From: Candidatus Binataceae bacterium | Lineage (GTDB): Bacteria; Desulfobacterota; Binatia; Binatales; Binataceae | DNA: 64,000 bases | Assembly: GCA_036495685.1 (NCBI GenBank) | Contig: DASXMJ010000051.1 | Location: 1-64,000 of the forward strand | Direction of reading: 5' to 3' | Shown: one piece after another, positions 1-8,458 of the stretch | Position numbering within the stretch: position 1 is the stretch's first letter | How the letters are laid out: each line of letters opens with the position of its first letter | Notes under the pieces: generated by a model | The model's input: only the letters and a program-made list of their open reading frames with translations | Told to the model about the DNA's origin: nothing | The model's database searches: none | Translations under genes and position numbers: made by a program

Positions 1-233
1 GATAGTGGTTTTTTACTGTTTCCATGCGTAGGGAAGACGACATGCTGGCCGCCGGACGACAGCGTGTACCTCAGATCCGGATTTCTTACATATCAGCAGC
101 ATGCATCGGATGCACAAAGCTCAGTGTTTATTCCGTTTCGATCTTTGTGGGTGCGCTGAAAAGGATCGAACACCAAGCGAAAAGATTAGACAGCCTTCGT
201 TAAGTCGGCAAAAAACACCACTATTTGGCTGCG
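1..233. other. 5' window edge, no gene recognised
   Basis: No reading frame with recognisable protein content, no tRNA cloverleaf and no clear intrinsic terminator was seen. The stretch lies downstream of two small minus-strand membrane protein genes and may hold the 3' end of their transcript. Confidence 0.4.
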
Positions 234-458
234 TCAGCGTTTCTGAAAAACCCCCACGCCGATAAGAACAACTCCGAGTATGAGGAAGCCGCCGCTAAGA
301 GCTTGCGGCACCACATGAGTTGAGTGCTCGGTGCTCTGGAGCTTTAGATCGCCCAGCTTTGCCACGTCCTTGGTCTGCGAGGTGGTAAATTCGGGGATTG
401 CCAGTCCGACAATTCCCAGGAGAGCGAGAATCGCGCCGAACCAGGTGATGGATTTCAT
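234..458 (-). CDS. Small two-helix membrane protein
   Basis: The 74-residue product has an N-terminal hydrophobic segment (about residues 3-22), a short polar loop (about 25-50) and a second hydrophobic segment (about 52-70) ending in QKR. This suggests a two-pass inner-membrane protein with its loop outside the cytoplasm, resembling DUF3185-type small proteins. The ATG at 458 is preceded by GAGAAGG, which sits close to the start. It lies 31 bases downstream of another small membrane protein gene on the same strand, so the two are probably cotranscribed. No function can be assigned. Confidence 0.6.
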   Translation of the reverse strand: MKSITWFGAILALLGIVGLAIPEFTTSQTKDVAKLGDLKLQSTEHSTHVVPQALSGGFLILGVVLIGVGVFQKR

Positions 459-489
459 AGCCTTCTCGGCCGCAATCGTGTCAGGAGAC

Positions 490-687
490 TCATTTGAGGG
501 GAGGTATCCGAATACCCGCGACCTCGCCGATAATCCCCAGTGACTGTAGAACCCAGATTAGCAGAACAACAAAGACCACGATGTTGAGCAAGCTCTTAAT
601 CGCTGCTGCCATCGGAATGTAGGTATTGATCAACCACATGAGGAGACCTGCGATTACCAGTATGACGACAATGTCCACCAACGTCAT
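490..687 (-). CDS. Thivi_2564-like small membrane protein
   Basis: The 65-residue product is almost entirely hydrophobic, with two predicted transmembrane helices (about residues 3-24 and 33-53) around the motif LLMWLINTYIPM. That motif is typical of the small Thivi_2564 family of uncharacterised membrane proteins. I prefer the ATG at 687 over the GTG at 696 because AAGGAAG sits 8 bases upstream of the ATG but directly against the GTG. It is probably first in a two-gene unit with the next small membrane gene. Family resemblance is recognised from the motif; function is unknown. Confidence 0.65.
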   Translation of the reverse strand: MTLVDIVVILVIAGLLMWLINTYIPMAAAIKSLLNIVVFVVLLIWVLQSLGIIGEVAGIRIPPLK

Positions 688-833
688 GGCAGCCACTTCC
701 TTTGCTTTCTCTCTTTAATCGTAGCCGATCATTGAGGCACTCTTCACTTAAAATCGAGCCCAGCTCTCGCGAATGCCTCCAAAAGACCTTTTGTTCCGGC
801 GCAAGCCTGTATTAAAAGGACGTAAAGGCTTGT

Positions 834-878
834 ATGTTGCCGCGCGGCACTTTTAGAACCAGATGGACTCAGGACTAA
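834..878 (+). CDS. Possible 14-codon upstream ORF before ilvD
   Basis: A short ATG-TAA frame ends three bases before the ilvD start codon and has AAGG five bases upstream of its ATG. The peptide would be MLPRGTFRTRWTQD. It holds no run of Ile, Leu or Val codons, so it is not a branched-chain amino acid attenuator peptide. It may be chance or may couple translation to ilvD. Confidence 0.15.
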   Translation: MLPRGTFRTRWTQD

Positions 879-881
879 ACC

Positions 882-2564
882 ATGGCGAATTCAAATGAAT
901 CTCTGCGATCCCACAGCAGCACCCTCCTCGACGGGCCTTCGCGCGCTCCCGCGCGCGCGATGATGAAGGCGGTCGGATATACCGACGAAGACTTCTCCAA
1001 GCCACTCATTGGTGTCGCACACACCTGGATCGAAATCATGCCGTGCACTTATCATCTGCGCGACCTGGCCGAGCACGTTAAACGCGGCATTCGCGATGCG
1101 GGTGCAACGCCGGTCGAATTCAACACGATCGCGATATGCGACGGGATCTCGATGGGCACCCACGGTATGCGCGCCTCGCTCATTAGCCGCGAAGTAATCG
1201 CCGACTCGATCGAACTGACCAGCCTCGGCCATCTCTTTGACGGCATCGTGGCACTCTCCGGATGCGACAAAACGATTCCTGCCACAGTGATGGCGCTGCT
1301 GCGGCTCAATCTACCTGGGCTGATGATTTACGGCGGATCGATCCAACCTGGCCGCTACGGCGATCAGAACGTAACGATTCAGGATGTCTTCGAAGCCGTC
1401 GGCGCGCATTCCGCCGGCAAGATCACCGAACAGGAGCTGCGCAACCTCGAAAGCGTTGCCTGCCCCGGCGTGGGTGCCTGCGGCGGTCAGTTCACGGCGA
1501 ACACCATGTCGACCGCCTCGGAGATGCTGGGAATCTCGCCTGCCGGTGTCAATTCGATTCCGGCGACCGATCCAGAGAAACCCAAGGCCGCCTATCGGGC
1601 AGGGCAAATGGTGATGAATCTGCTCAGGAAAGGCGTCCGCCCAAAGGACCTTGTAACGCGACGCGCGATCGAAAATGCGATTGCCGCCGTAGCAATGACT
1701 GGAGGGTCGACCAACGCCGTACTTCATCTGCTCGCGATCGCCCACGAGGCAGGACGCAAGCTTTCCATCGACGACTTCGATCGCATCAGCTCACGTACCC
1801 CTCTGCTGGCCGACTTGAAACCCGGCGGACAGTTCATGGCGGCCGATATGCACGCCGCTGGTGGAATTCCGCTCATCATGAAGCGACTCAAGGAAGCGGG
1901 CCTGCTCCACGCCAACGAGCCTACGGTCACTGGGCGCACGATCGGCGAAGAAGCCGATGCAGCATCGGAGACCTCGGGTCAGGAGGTCGTGCACAGCGTC
2001 GAAGATCCGCTCAAGACCACCGGCGGGCTTGTTATCCTGCATGGTAACCTCGCGCCCGAGGGATGCGTGGTCAAGGTTGCCGGCCATGAGCGGGTGACCC
2101 ATCGCGGCCCCGCGCGCGTGTTCGACTCGGAAGATGATGCGTTCAAGGCGGTATCCAGGCGTCAGATCAAACCCGGCGACGTCGTTGTGATCCGCTATGA
2201 AGGGCCGAAGGGCGCTCCCGGAATGCCCGAGATGCTCGGCGTCACCGCTGCGCTCGTGGGCGAAGGCCTCGGTGACCAGGTTGCCCTACTCACGGACGGG
2301 CGCTTTTCGGGCGCCACCCACGGCCTGATGGCGGGACATGTCGCACCGGAGGCGGCGGTTGGCGGTCCGATCGCCGCTCTGCGTAACGGCGATATCATCA
2401 TTTTCGATGTCGCCAAGCGCCGGCTGGATGTGGAACTGAAAGCCACCGAAATCAAACAACGCCTGAAGAAGTGGAAGAAGCCAAAACCGCACTACACATC
2501 CGGCGTGATGGCCAAGTACGCGGAAGTCGTCTCGTCAGCCTCACGCGGCGCCGTAACGAATTGA
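882..2564 (+). CDS. ilvD: Dihydroxy-acid dehydratase
   Basis: IlvD dehydrates 2,3-dihydroxy-isovalerate and 2,3-dihydroxy-3-methylvalerate to the 2-keto acids that precede valine/leucine and isoleucine. The 560-residue length is normal. Visible signatures are SGCDKTIPA (about 126-134) and [17 protein letters not shown] (about 194-210). Cysteines at about 55, 128 and 200 are placed as in the [2Fe-2S] type of the family. The C-terminal half contains the conserved LTDGRFSG and the GHVAPEA segment. The gene stands alone; no other ilv or leu gene is nearby, so it may be regulated separately from the rest of the pathway. Confidence 0.96.
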   Translation: MANSNESLRSHSSTLLDGPSRAPARAMMKAVGYTDEDFSKPLIGVAHTWIEIMPCTYHLRDLAEHVKRGIRDAGATPVEFNTIAICDGISMGTHGMRASLISREVIADSIELTSLGHLFDGIVALSGCDKTIPATVMALLRLNLPGLMIYGGSIQPGRYGDQNVTIQDVFEAVGAHSAGKITEQELRNLESVACPGVGACGGQFTANTMSTASEMLGISPAGVNSIPATDPEKPKAAYRAGQMVMNLLRKGVRPKDLVTRRAIENAIAAVAMTGGSTNAVLHLLAIAHEAGRKLSIDDFDRISSRTPLLADLKPGGQFMAADMHAAGGIPLIMKRLKEAGLLHANEPTVTGRTIGEEADAASETSGQEVVHSVEDPLKTTGGLVILHGNLAPEGCVVKVAGHERVTHRGPARVFDSEDDAFKAVSRRQIKPGDVVVIRYEGPKGAPGMPEMLGVTAALVGEGLGDQVALLTDGRFSGATHGLMAGHVAPEAAVGGPIAALRNGDIIIFDVAKRRLDVELKATEIKQRLKKWKKPKPHYTSGVMAKYAEVVSSASRGAVTN

Positions 2565-2744
2565 CGCGTACCCGCGCGGCTTCTGCCCTGTAGCTTCTTG
2601 AGAGCGATTTCGAGGAACGGCACCGGTGAGCGGACGCTCAAAGGCTCCATCTGCCACTCCTGCGCAGCTGACGCCTGGAGAACTCTGGTGCGGCGCACCA
2701 TTTACAGGTTGTGCTCTCCGCGCTGTTTCACGGCTTCTTTGGGT

Positions 2745-2773
2745 TTGATAGCGTTCGCTAGCCGCGAGATAAT
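2745..2773 (+). promoter_or_regulatory. Sigma70-type promoter of the ABC exporter
   Basis: TTGATA (2745-2750) and GATAAT (2768-2773) are separated by exactly 17 bases, each matching the consensus at 5 of 6 positions. The predicted start point near 2780 would give a short leader of about 14 bases ahead of the ATG at 2794. Confidence 0.55.
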
Positions 2774-2793
2774 CATCGACTGAATCCATTCCC

Positions 2794-3795
2794 ATGAGTT
2801 CGACTTCCGCCGTCGATCCGATTGTTGGGCAGGTCGCAGAGCGCCCCGCCGCAGTCGAAGCGCGCTCGTTAGTCTTTCGCTATGGCGACCGCGCGGCGCT
2901 CAACGACGTAAGCTTTACCATTTCACGTGGCGAAATCTTCGGATTCCTGGGACCCAATGGCGGGGGGAAAACCACGCTCTTTCGGGTTCTTTCTACCCTC
3001 GTGCCTATCCAATCCGGCGCCGCCGCGATGCTCGGCTACGACCTCGCCGGGGACACGACCGCGGTTCGGCGAAAACTCGGCGTCGTGTTTCAGCATCCGA
3101 GTCTCGACCTTAAGCTCACGGTGGCCGAAAATCTGTCTCACCATGGTCATCTATATGGAATCCGGGGACACACGCTCCGCGACAAGAGCTCGGCCGCACT
3201 AGCCCGCCTGGGTCTTTCGGCTCGCGCCAACGATCTGGTCGAGACCCTCTCAGGCGGACTGCGCCGGCGCGTAGAACTCGCCAAGGCTCTGTTGCACGAC
3301 CCGAAACTCCTGCTTCTGGATGAGCCGAGTACGGGCCTGGACCCAGTAGCGCGCCGCGACTTCTCAAACTATCTGGCTAGTTTGCGCGAGCGCGATGGCG
3401 TTACGGTCGTATTAACTACGCACTATCTCGAAGAAGCCGAGCGCTGCGACCGGATCGCGATTCTCGATGACGGCCGCATGGTCGCGATGGCACCCCCTGG
3501 CGAGTTAAAGGCCAGCGTCGGCGGCGACGTACTCGTCGTTCACGCCGCCGCGCCCGAGCAATTACAGCGCAAAATACTGCAACGCTTGAAGCTCAAGAGT
3601 CAGATAGTCGACGGCACAATCAGGATCGAGCGGCCACGCGCTCATGAAATCGTCCGCGAGGTCATGGACGGCTTTTCGGACGAGATTGAATCGATCTCGT
3701 TGGGTAAGCCGACGCTTGAAGACGTCTTCGTCCATCTTACCGGCCATCGCTTTCTCACCGAGCCGGAACCCGCCGTCACGGCTCGTGAGTCTTGA
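2794..3795 (+). CDS. ABC-2 type exporter, ATP-binding subunit
   Basis: This is the nucleotide-binding subunit of a drug/lipid/polysaccharide-type ABC-2 exporter (DrrA/NodI-like), 333 residues. Walker A is GPNGGGKTT (about 54-62; a Gly replaces the usual Ala), the signature is LSGGLRRRVELAKA, and Walker B is LLLLDEPSTGLDP, followed by the H-loop TTHYLEEAE. The C-terminal 90 residues form the extra domain typical of DrrA-like subunits. The stop codon overlaps the start of the permease gene by 4 bases, so the two form a translationally coupled pair. The substrate cannot be deduced. Confidence 0.9.
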   Translation: MSSTSAVDPIVGQVAERPAAVEARSLVFRYGDRAALNDVSFTISRGEIFGFLGPNGGGKTTLFRVLSTLVPIQSGAAAMLGYDLAGDTTAVRRKLGVVFQHPSLDLKLTVAENLSHHGHLYGIRGHTLRDKSSAALARLGLSARANDLVETLSGGLRRRVELAKALLHDPKLLLLDEPSTGLDPVARRDFSNYLASLRERDGVTVVLTTHYLEEAERCDRIAILDDGRMVAMAPPGELKASVGGDVLVVHAAAPEQLQRKILQRLKLKSQIVDGTIRIERPRAHEIVREVMDGFSDEIESISLGKPTLEDVFVHLTGHRFLTEPEPAVTARES

Positions 3796-4577
3796 TGCTA
3801 GAAGCAGGTTTACAAGTAGGTACGCTGTGGTGGCGCGAAATTGCACGCTTCGTGCGGCAACGCAGCCGCGTGACCGGCGCCATCCTCCAGCCTCTGGTAT
3901 TCTGGTTGCTGCTCGGCGCGGGGTTGCGCGCCTCATTTCGTCCAAGCGGAATGCCCGAGGGTATCAATTACGCGCAGTACTTCTACCCCGGTGTGATCGT
4001 GCTGGTGCTCTTGTTCACCGCGATATTCGCTACCATCTCAACTGTCGAGGATCGGCGCGAGGGCTTCCTCCAGGGCGTGCTGGTGGCTCCCATTTCGCGC
4101 GCTTCAGTGGTGTTGGGCCAGGCGCTTGGCGGAACTACACTAGCTCTGTTACAGGGAATCATTTTTCTCCTGCTCGCGCCGCTGGCAGGAATTCATCTGA
4201 ACGCGGAAGCAGTCGTGGTAGCTACCGCGATGATGGCGATCATCGCATTCGCGCTCACCAACATCGGGCTCGTGATCGCGTGGCGCATCGAATCGACCCA
4301 GGGGTTTCACGCCATCATGAACCTGATCCTGATCCCGATTTGGTTGCTCTCAGGCGCGTTCTTCCCTGCCGACGGCGCGCCTCTGTGGCTACGCTGGACG
4401 ATGAAGCTTAATCCGCTGACTTATGGAATGACGGCGCTGCGACGGGGACTTTACCTAGCCGAACCCGGCGCGTTCTGTTCGTACACACACTTCAAGACAT
4501 CCGCTGCCATAGCAGTTGCCTTCGCTCTGGGGGCTTTCCTGCTTGCGAGCCGAGTCGCCCGCCGCGCGTCCGTATAG
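3792..4577 (+). CDS. ABC-2 type exporter, permease subunit
   Basis: The 261-residue inner-membrane protein has about six hydrophobic segments and the ABC2_membrane layout seen in DrrB/NodJ permeases, including PGVIVLVLLFTAIFAT and the conserved late segment IWLLSGAFFPADGAP. It is the membrane partner of the ATP-binding subunit just upstream, with which it overlaps by 4 bases (ATGA). A dimer of this protein with two ATPase subunits would form the exporter. The substrate is unknown. The 205 bases after the stop lead to a convergent NUDIX gene and show no clear terminator. Confidence 0.88.
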   Translation: MMLEAGLQVGTLWWREIARFVRQRSRVTGAILQPLVFWLLLGAGLRASFRPSGMPEGINYAQYFYPGVIVLVLLFTAIFATISTVEDRREGFLQGVLVAPISRASVVLGQALGGTTLALLQGIIFLLLAPLAGIHLNAEAVVVATAMMAIIAFALTNIGLVIAWRIESTQGFHAIMNLILIPIWLLSGAFFPADGAPLWLRWTMKLNPLTYGMTALRRGLYLAEPGAFCSYTHFKTSAAIAVAFALGAFLLASRVARRASV

Positions 4578-4782
4578 TCTGGTCGAAGGGACTTTTACTT
4601 CCACAGTTCTCGGAGGGGGAAGCAAAACTTCACCGGAAATGGCGGAGAGGGTGTCGCTGCCCTTTGGCGATCCGCGACCCTTTCGGAACCTATTGTCCCC
4701 GGGTTTCTCCTCCGACCGCTGGATGCTCGCGGATCACCGGGGAAAAATCAGGAGGTTCGCCTGGGCTGGTCGGCGAGCAGAC

Positions 4783-5439
4783 TCACACGCGGTCGAAGTA
4801 TGGCTCCACTCGTCCGTCGAAATGGAACTCGCGCGCGAGCTGGATCCATTTTCGATCCTTTCCGTGCAGTGGCTGCGGCAACGAATCGAGGGTAAAGAAG
4901 CCCAGGTCCTTCACTTCCAGCGGATGTCGTCGCAGCTCACCACCGACAATCCCGCAATAGAACAAGATCGCGTATATGTGCCGCCATGGGTCGCCGGTCT
5001 TCCGGCTGTCTATGAGCGCCATCAGACGCAGCGGCTCCACCCTCAACCCGACTTCCTCCATGGCCTCTTTCGCCACGTTCTCTGCAGCCGAAATGCCCAC
5101 CTCGCAAAAGCCGGTTGGAAACCACCATTTTCCGGAGGGCCGTTGGATCATCAGCACTTGATTGCGCTCGTTGAACGCCACGATTCCGCAGCCTACCGCC
5201 GGCGTAACGTAACCCTCATAGCCAGCGATCACCGCATCGCGCCATCCGCGCCGAATCGTCTCTGCATCTTCAACTGTCGCGTCGACCGCCGCTGCCTGCA
5301 TTCGTGCCGCATCCATCAGCAGCTCTTCGTATCGCTCCGCATCGAATCCTTCGGCCTTGAATGCGAGGCCGGTGCGAGCAACCGCATTCACGCGCTCGAT
5401 GAAGCGCGCGAGTTCCACCAGTAGGCGATCCTGGCTCAT
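4783..5439 (-). CDS. NUDIX hydrolase with N-terminal Nudix_hydro domain
   Basis: The 218-residue protein has an N-terminal helical region (about 5-50) with ARTGLAF and ERYEELL, typical of the Nudix_hydro N-terminal domain (PF12535 type). A NUDIX fold follows. The Nudix box is at about 110-131 (GFCEVGISAAE, then KEAMEEVG). The canonical Glu seven residues into the box is Ile here and the REUXEE Arg is Lys, variants also found among YjhB-like hydrolases. The likely substrate is a nucleoside diphosphate derivative such as ADP-ribose, but this is not certain. It lies 17 bases downstream of the crotonase-fold gene on the same strand. Confidence 0.8.
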   Translation of the reverse strand: MSQDRLLVELARFIERVNAVARTGLAFKAEGFDAERYEELLMDAARMQAAAVDATVEDAETIRRGWRDAVIAGYEGYVTPAVGCGIVAFNERNQVLMIQRPSGKWWFPTGFCEVGISAAENVAKEAMEEVGLRVEPLRLMALIDSRKTGDPWRHIYAILFYCGIVGGELRRHPLEVKDLGFFTLDSLPQPLHGKDRKWIQLAREFHFDGRVEPYFDRV

Positions 5440-5456
5440 AAGTTCAGGATATCGGT

Positions 5457-6296
5457 TTATTTCTTCCGATGCTCTGCGGTGCGGTAGTCCTGGAATTTTG
5501 CGTCGCGCTCGTCAAGCGCGCGTGTCACATTTTCGCGCATCTTCTTCATGTACTCGCGCGACGAAGGCTGATGGAAACACAGCGCCTGGATTTCCGTGGC
5601 GGAACGGATCGCGGCACGCGCGCCCATCACCTCCATCGCGCGATGGACCACGCGTTTGTTGAGCGCCTGCAAGTCGCGGGGAATCTTGGCGACCCGGCGC
5701 GCGACGTTGAGGACCGCCTCCTCCAATTGGTCGGCGGGAAAAGCGCGATTGGCGAACCCCATTTGCGCAGCTTCGATTCCGCTGATCGAATCACCCGTCA
5801 GCATCATTTCCATCGCGTTGCGCAGGCCCATCAGCCATGGATGGTACGCGCAGTCCGGCGATGACATCGCTCGTACCGGCGGGTAGCCGATTTGCGCATC
5901 CTCGGCCGTGTAAACCAGATCGCAGGCGGTCGCGAGCTCTGTCCCTCCCGCCAGACAATAGCCGTGCACTTGCGCGATGATCGGCGTGGCCATGTCCCAC
6001 ATCTCGAACCAGCCGTCAACCAGGTGCCGCGGCCAGACTCCTTCGCCTGGCGAGACCGTCCGGGGCAGCGGCTCGTTGGGCGATTGCGCCAGGTCGTAGC
6101 CGGCGCTGAAGCATTTGCCTTTGCCCTTGATGATAATAGCGCCGATGCTGGGATCGGCATCGGCTTTACGCAGCGCATCAAACAGTTCCCCGCGCAAAGC
6201 GTTGGAAAGCGCGTTGCGCTTGTCCGGCCGATTAAGCGCGATGCGCCGGATTCCCGGTTCAGGATCATCAACCTCAATAAAGCGGTATGCACTCAT
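5457..6296 (-). CDS. Enoyl-CoA hydratase/isomerase family protein
   Basis: This 279-residue protein has the crotonase fold. The CoA/oxyanion motifs KGKCFSAGYDL (about 59-69) and GYCLAGGTELA (about 112-122) are clear, and Glu120 matches the first catalytic glutamate of enoyl-CoA hydratase. The second catalytic glutamate (GQPEI in mitochondrial hydratase) is replaced in GYPPV (Pro140). A standard hydratase reaction is therefore doubtful; isomerase, hydrolase or decarboxylase chemistry on an acyl-CoA is possible. It sits between a phosphotransferase-family gene and a NUDIX gene, all minus strand and closely spaced. Confidence 0.85.
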   Translation of the reverse strand: MSAYRFIEVDDPEPGIRRIALNRPDKRNALSNALRGELFDALRKADADPSIGAIIIKGKGKCFSAGYDLAQSPNEPLPRTVSPGEGVWPRHLVDGWFEMWDMATPIIAQVHGYCLAGGTELATACDLVYTAEDAQIGYPPVRAMSSPDCAYHPWLMGLRNAMEMMLTGDSISGIEAAQMGFANRAFPADQLEEAVLNVARRVAKIPRDLQALNKRVVHRAMEVMGARAAIRSATEIQALCFHQPSSREYMKKMRENVTRALDERDAKFQDYRTAEHRKK

Positions 6297-6333
6297 GGCA
6301 ACCTCCCTGGCCAGCTCACTCGCAACCTAGGTA

Positions 6334-7413
6334 TCAACTTTTGCCAGCGCTGCAGACCTTCCAGGCTGCATCCGCGAGCGCGGGTACGCGTTCTTTCATC
6401 GCCACGAATAGGGGATCGTCGGTCTGCCCGCGCACGAAGCGCGAATAGCTCCCTTCCATGATTATCGCGAGCTTGAAGATTGCGAATGCCTCGTAAAAGG
6501 CGAAATCCGTCATTTTGCGTCCGGTGTTTGCTTCGTAGCGGTCAACCATTTCCTGCCGCGAAAGGAATCCAGGCTCGGTCGTGACCGCCGTGGTCACGCC
6601 CTTGCGCTCGGCACTGTCCGATGGCTCCAACCAATAGGAGAGCAGCCACCCGAGATCCGCCAGCGGATCTCCAATCGTCGACATTTCCCAATCGAACACT
6701 GCGATCACTTTGGCACCGGGAGCCTTGCCATCGAACATGACGTTGTCGAGCTTGAAGTCGCCGTGAACGATGGTCGCGGGCGGCGATTCGGGAATTCGCT
6801 TCTCCAACCATTCACGCACCTTGCTCATCACCGGCAGCGGGCGAATTGAGGTGGTTACCTGCAGCGCGCGATCGAGCTGATCGGTCCATCGCTTAAGCTG
6901 CCGCGGGAGGTACCCGTCGGGGCGTCCAAAGCCCTCGAGACCCGCCGCGCTCCAGTCGACCGCCTGCAACGCCGCAAGCAGGTCGATCATCGCTTCGCTG
7001 ACTGCGCGCCGCCGCTCCGGGGTGTTGGCAAAGGTTCGCGAGGTATCCGCGCGGATCACGTCGCCCTGCATATATTCCATTAGGTAGAAAGGGGCTCCGA
7101 TATAAGATGGGTCGTCACACGCGGCAAACACTCGCGGCACGGGCACCGGCGTATTCTGCAGAGCGCTCAGCACCCGATACTCCCGCATCATGTCGTGAGC
7201 GGTCGGCAGCAGCGGGCCCCGCGGCGGGCGCCGCAGCGCCCAGGAGCGACCGTCGAAATGCACCAGGTGCACCTCGTTGGAATGGCCAAACGAGATGTTC
7301 TCCGAGCGGAGCGCGGACGGGTCGCCAAGCTTGCGGTCGGCTACGAATCTGCGCAGCCCCACGAGATCGACGGTGGCATTCGGTCCGGTTTTTTCCTGCG
7401 AGACAGTGCTCAT
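6334..7413 (-). CDS. APH-type phosphotransferase family protein
   Basis: This is a 359-residue kinase-fold protein of the aminoglycoside-phosphotransferase superfamily, close to the ACAD10/ACAD11 N-terminal type that acts in hydroxyacyl metabolism. The catalytic loop HGDFKLDNVMFD and the metal-binding FDWEMSTIGDPLADLGWLL are present. A longer frame reaches 7572, but it would overlap the divergent promoter region. The ATG at 7413 (MSTVSQEKTG) starts just before the conserved fold. The following crotonase-fold gene suggests a role in acyl-CoA or hydroxy-acid breakdown rather than antibiotic resistance. Substrate unproven. Confidence 0.82.
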   Translation of the reverse strand: MSTVSQEKTGPNATVDLVGLRRFVADRKLGDPSALRSENISFGHSNEVHLVHFDGRSWALRRPPRGPLLPTAHDMMREYRVLSALQNTPVPVPRVFAACDDPSYIGAPFYLMEYMQGDVIRADTSRTFANTPERRRAVSEAMIDLLAALQAVDWSAAGLEGFGRPDGYLPRQLKRWTDQLDRALQVTTSIRPLPVMSKVREWLEKRIPESPPATIVHGDFKLDNVMFDGKAPGAKVIAVFDWEMSTIGDPLADLGWLLSYWLEPSDSAERKGVTTAVTTEPGFLSRQEMVDRYEANTGRKMTDFAFYEAFAIFKLAIIMEGSYSRFVRGQTDDPLFVAMKERVPALADAAWKVCSAGKS

Positions 7414-7543
7414 AACCGCTATTCTTTTTCCCACTTTTGGCGCCTGGTCAAGACCGATCGTCCTGTCAACAAAGCCCTTCCACGCGTGGTCCGCGAGGCG
7501 GACCTTGCGCGATGAAAGCGCGCGCCGGTAAAACCGATCTCTT

Positions 7544-8452
7544 ATGAACGCTTCGGTCGAAGGCATCCACACGAAGCGGCGCCGGGCTTCAGCTCTGTTC
7601 GCACTGGCGCGCCCGCGACAATGGCTTAAGAACGGGCTGGTCCTGGCGGCCCTCGTGTTCAGTCACCGGCTCTTCATCGCGCGCGATGCGGCGCTAGCCG
7701 GGGTTGGGTTTGTCGCTTTCTGTGCTCTTTCGAGTCTGGCCTACGTGCTCAACGATATTACCGATCGCGAAGCTGACCGTCTTAATCCTGAGAAGCGTGA
7801 TCGGCCGTTAGCCTGCGGTGATCTGAGCGCCTCTGAAGCAGCCTTATTCGCAGTCGCCCTCGCTCTCGTCTCGTTCATCTTGAGCCTGGCCCTCGGCCGC
7901 GCCTTCCTTGCGATCGCAGTGCTGTATATTGCACTGCAGTTCGCCTATTCGTTGTGGGCCAAGCAGTTCGTTGTGATCGACGTCGTCGCGGTAGCGATCG
8001 GATTCGTGCTGCGCGCGTTTGCTGGCGGAGCGGCCATCGATGCCGAGGTCTCTCCCTGGCTCGCTTTCATTACCTTCGTGCTCGCGTTGTTGCTAGTCCT
8101 GGGGCGGCGCAGGCATGAGCTCGTCGCGCTGGGCGATGGCGCAGCGGTGCATCGTGACGCGCTTTCCCAGTACAGCATCCGGCTGATCGATCAAATGATC
8201 GCGATCGTCGCCGGCGCGACACTGGTCAGCTACATGATCTACACCGCATCCGCCGAAGTCGAAGCCAAGCTCGGCACCCGACACTTGTATCTGACAGTGC
8301 CCTTCGTGGCCTTTGGAATTTTGCGTTATCTCTACTTGATCGATGAGCGCAACGAGGGCGGCGACCCCGCCCGATTGCTGACCCGCGATATGCCCTTGCT
8401 GCTCGCTGTGATCCTCTGGATCGCGGCTGACATCCTGCTGCTCTATTTCTAG
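7544..8452 (+). CDS. UbiA prenyltransferase, decaprenyl-phosphate phosphoribosyltransferase-like
   Basis: This is a polytopic inner-membrane protein of 302 residues with about eight hydrophobic helices. The start RPRQWLKNGLVLAALVFS and the motif NDITDREADRLNPEKRDRPL are characteristic of the branch containing decaprenyl-phosphate 5-phosphoribosyltransferase (Rv3806c type), which moves phosphoribose onto a polyprenyl phosphate. The second basic motif LGRRRHEL also matches that branch. Menaquinone or ubiquinone prenyltransferase is the main alternative. There is no Shine-Dalgarno before the ATG; a TAAAAC box lies 9 bases upstream. It converges on lptD with a gap of only 6 bases. Confidence 0.8.
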   Translation: MNASVEGIHTKRRRASALFALARPRQWLKNGLVLAALVFSHRLFIARDAALAGVGFVAFCALSSLAYVLNDITDREADRLNPEKRDRPLACGDLSASEAALFAVALALVSFILSLALGRAFLAIAVLYIALQFAYSLWAKQFVVIDVVAVAIGFVLRAFAGGAAIDAEVSPWLAFITFVLALLLVLGRRRHELVALGDGAAVHRDALSQYSIRLIDQMIAIVAGATLVSYMIYTASAEVEAKLGTRHLYLTVPFVAFGILRYLYLIDERNEGGDPARLLTRDMPLLLAVILWIAADILLLYF

Positions 8453-8458
8453 ACCAGC

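Noticed and set aside
1262-2047. 261-codon plus frame inside ilvD
   Set aside because: Overlaps the conserved core of ilvD in another frame; low-complexity Arg-rich peptide.
4516-5424. 302-codon plus frame after the ABC permease
   Set aside because: It overlaps the permease end and is antisense to the NUDIX gene; no recognisable motif.
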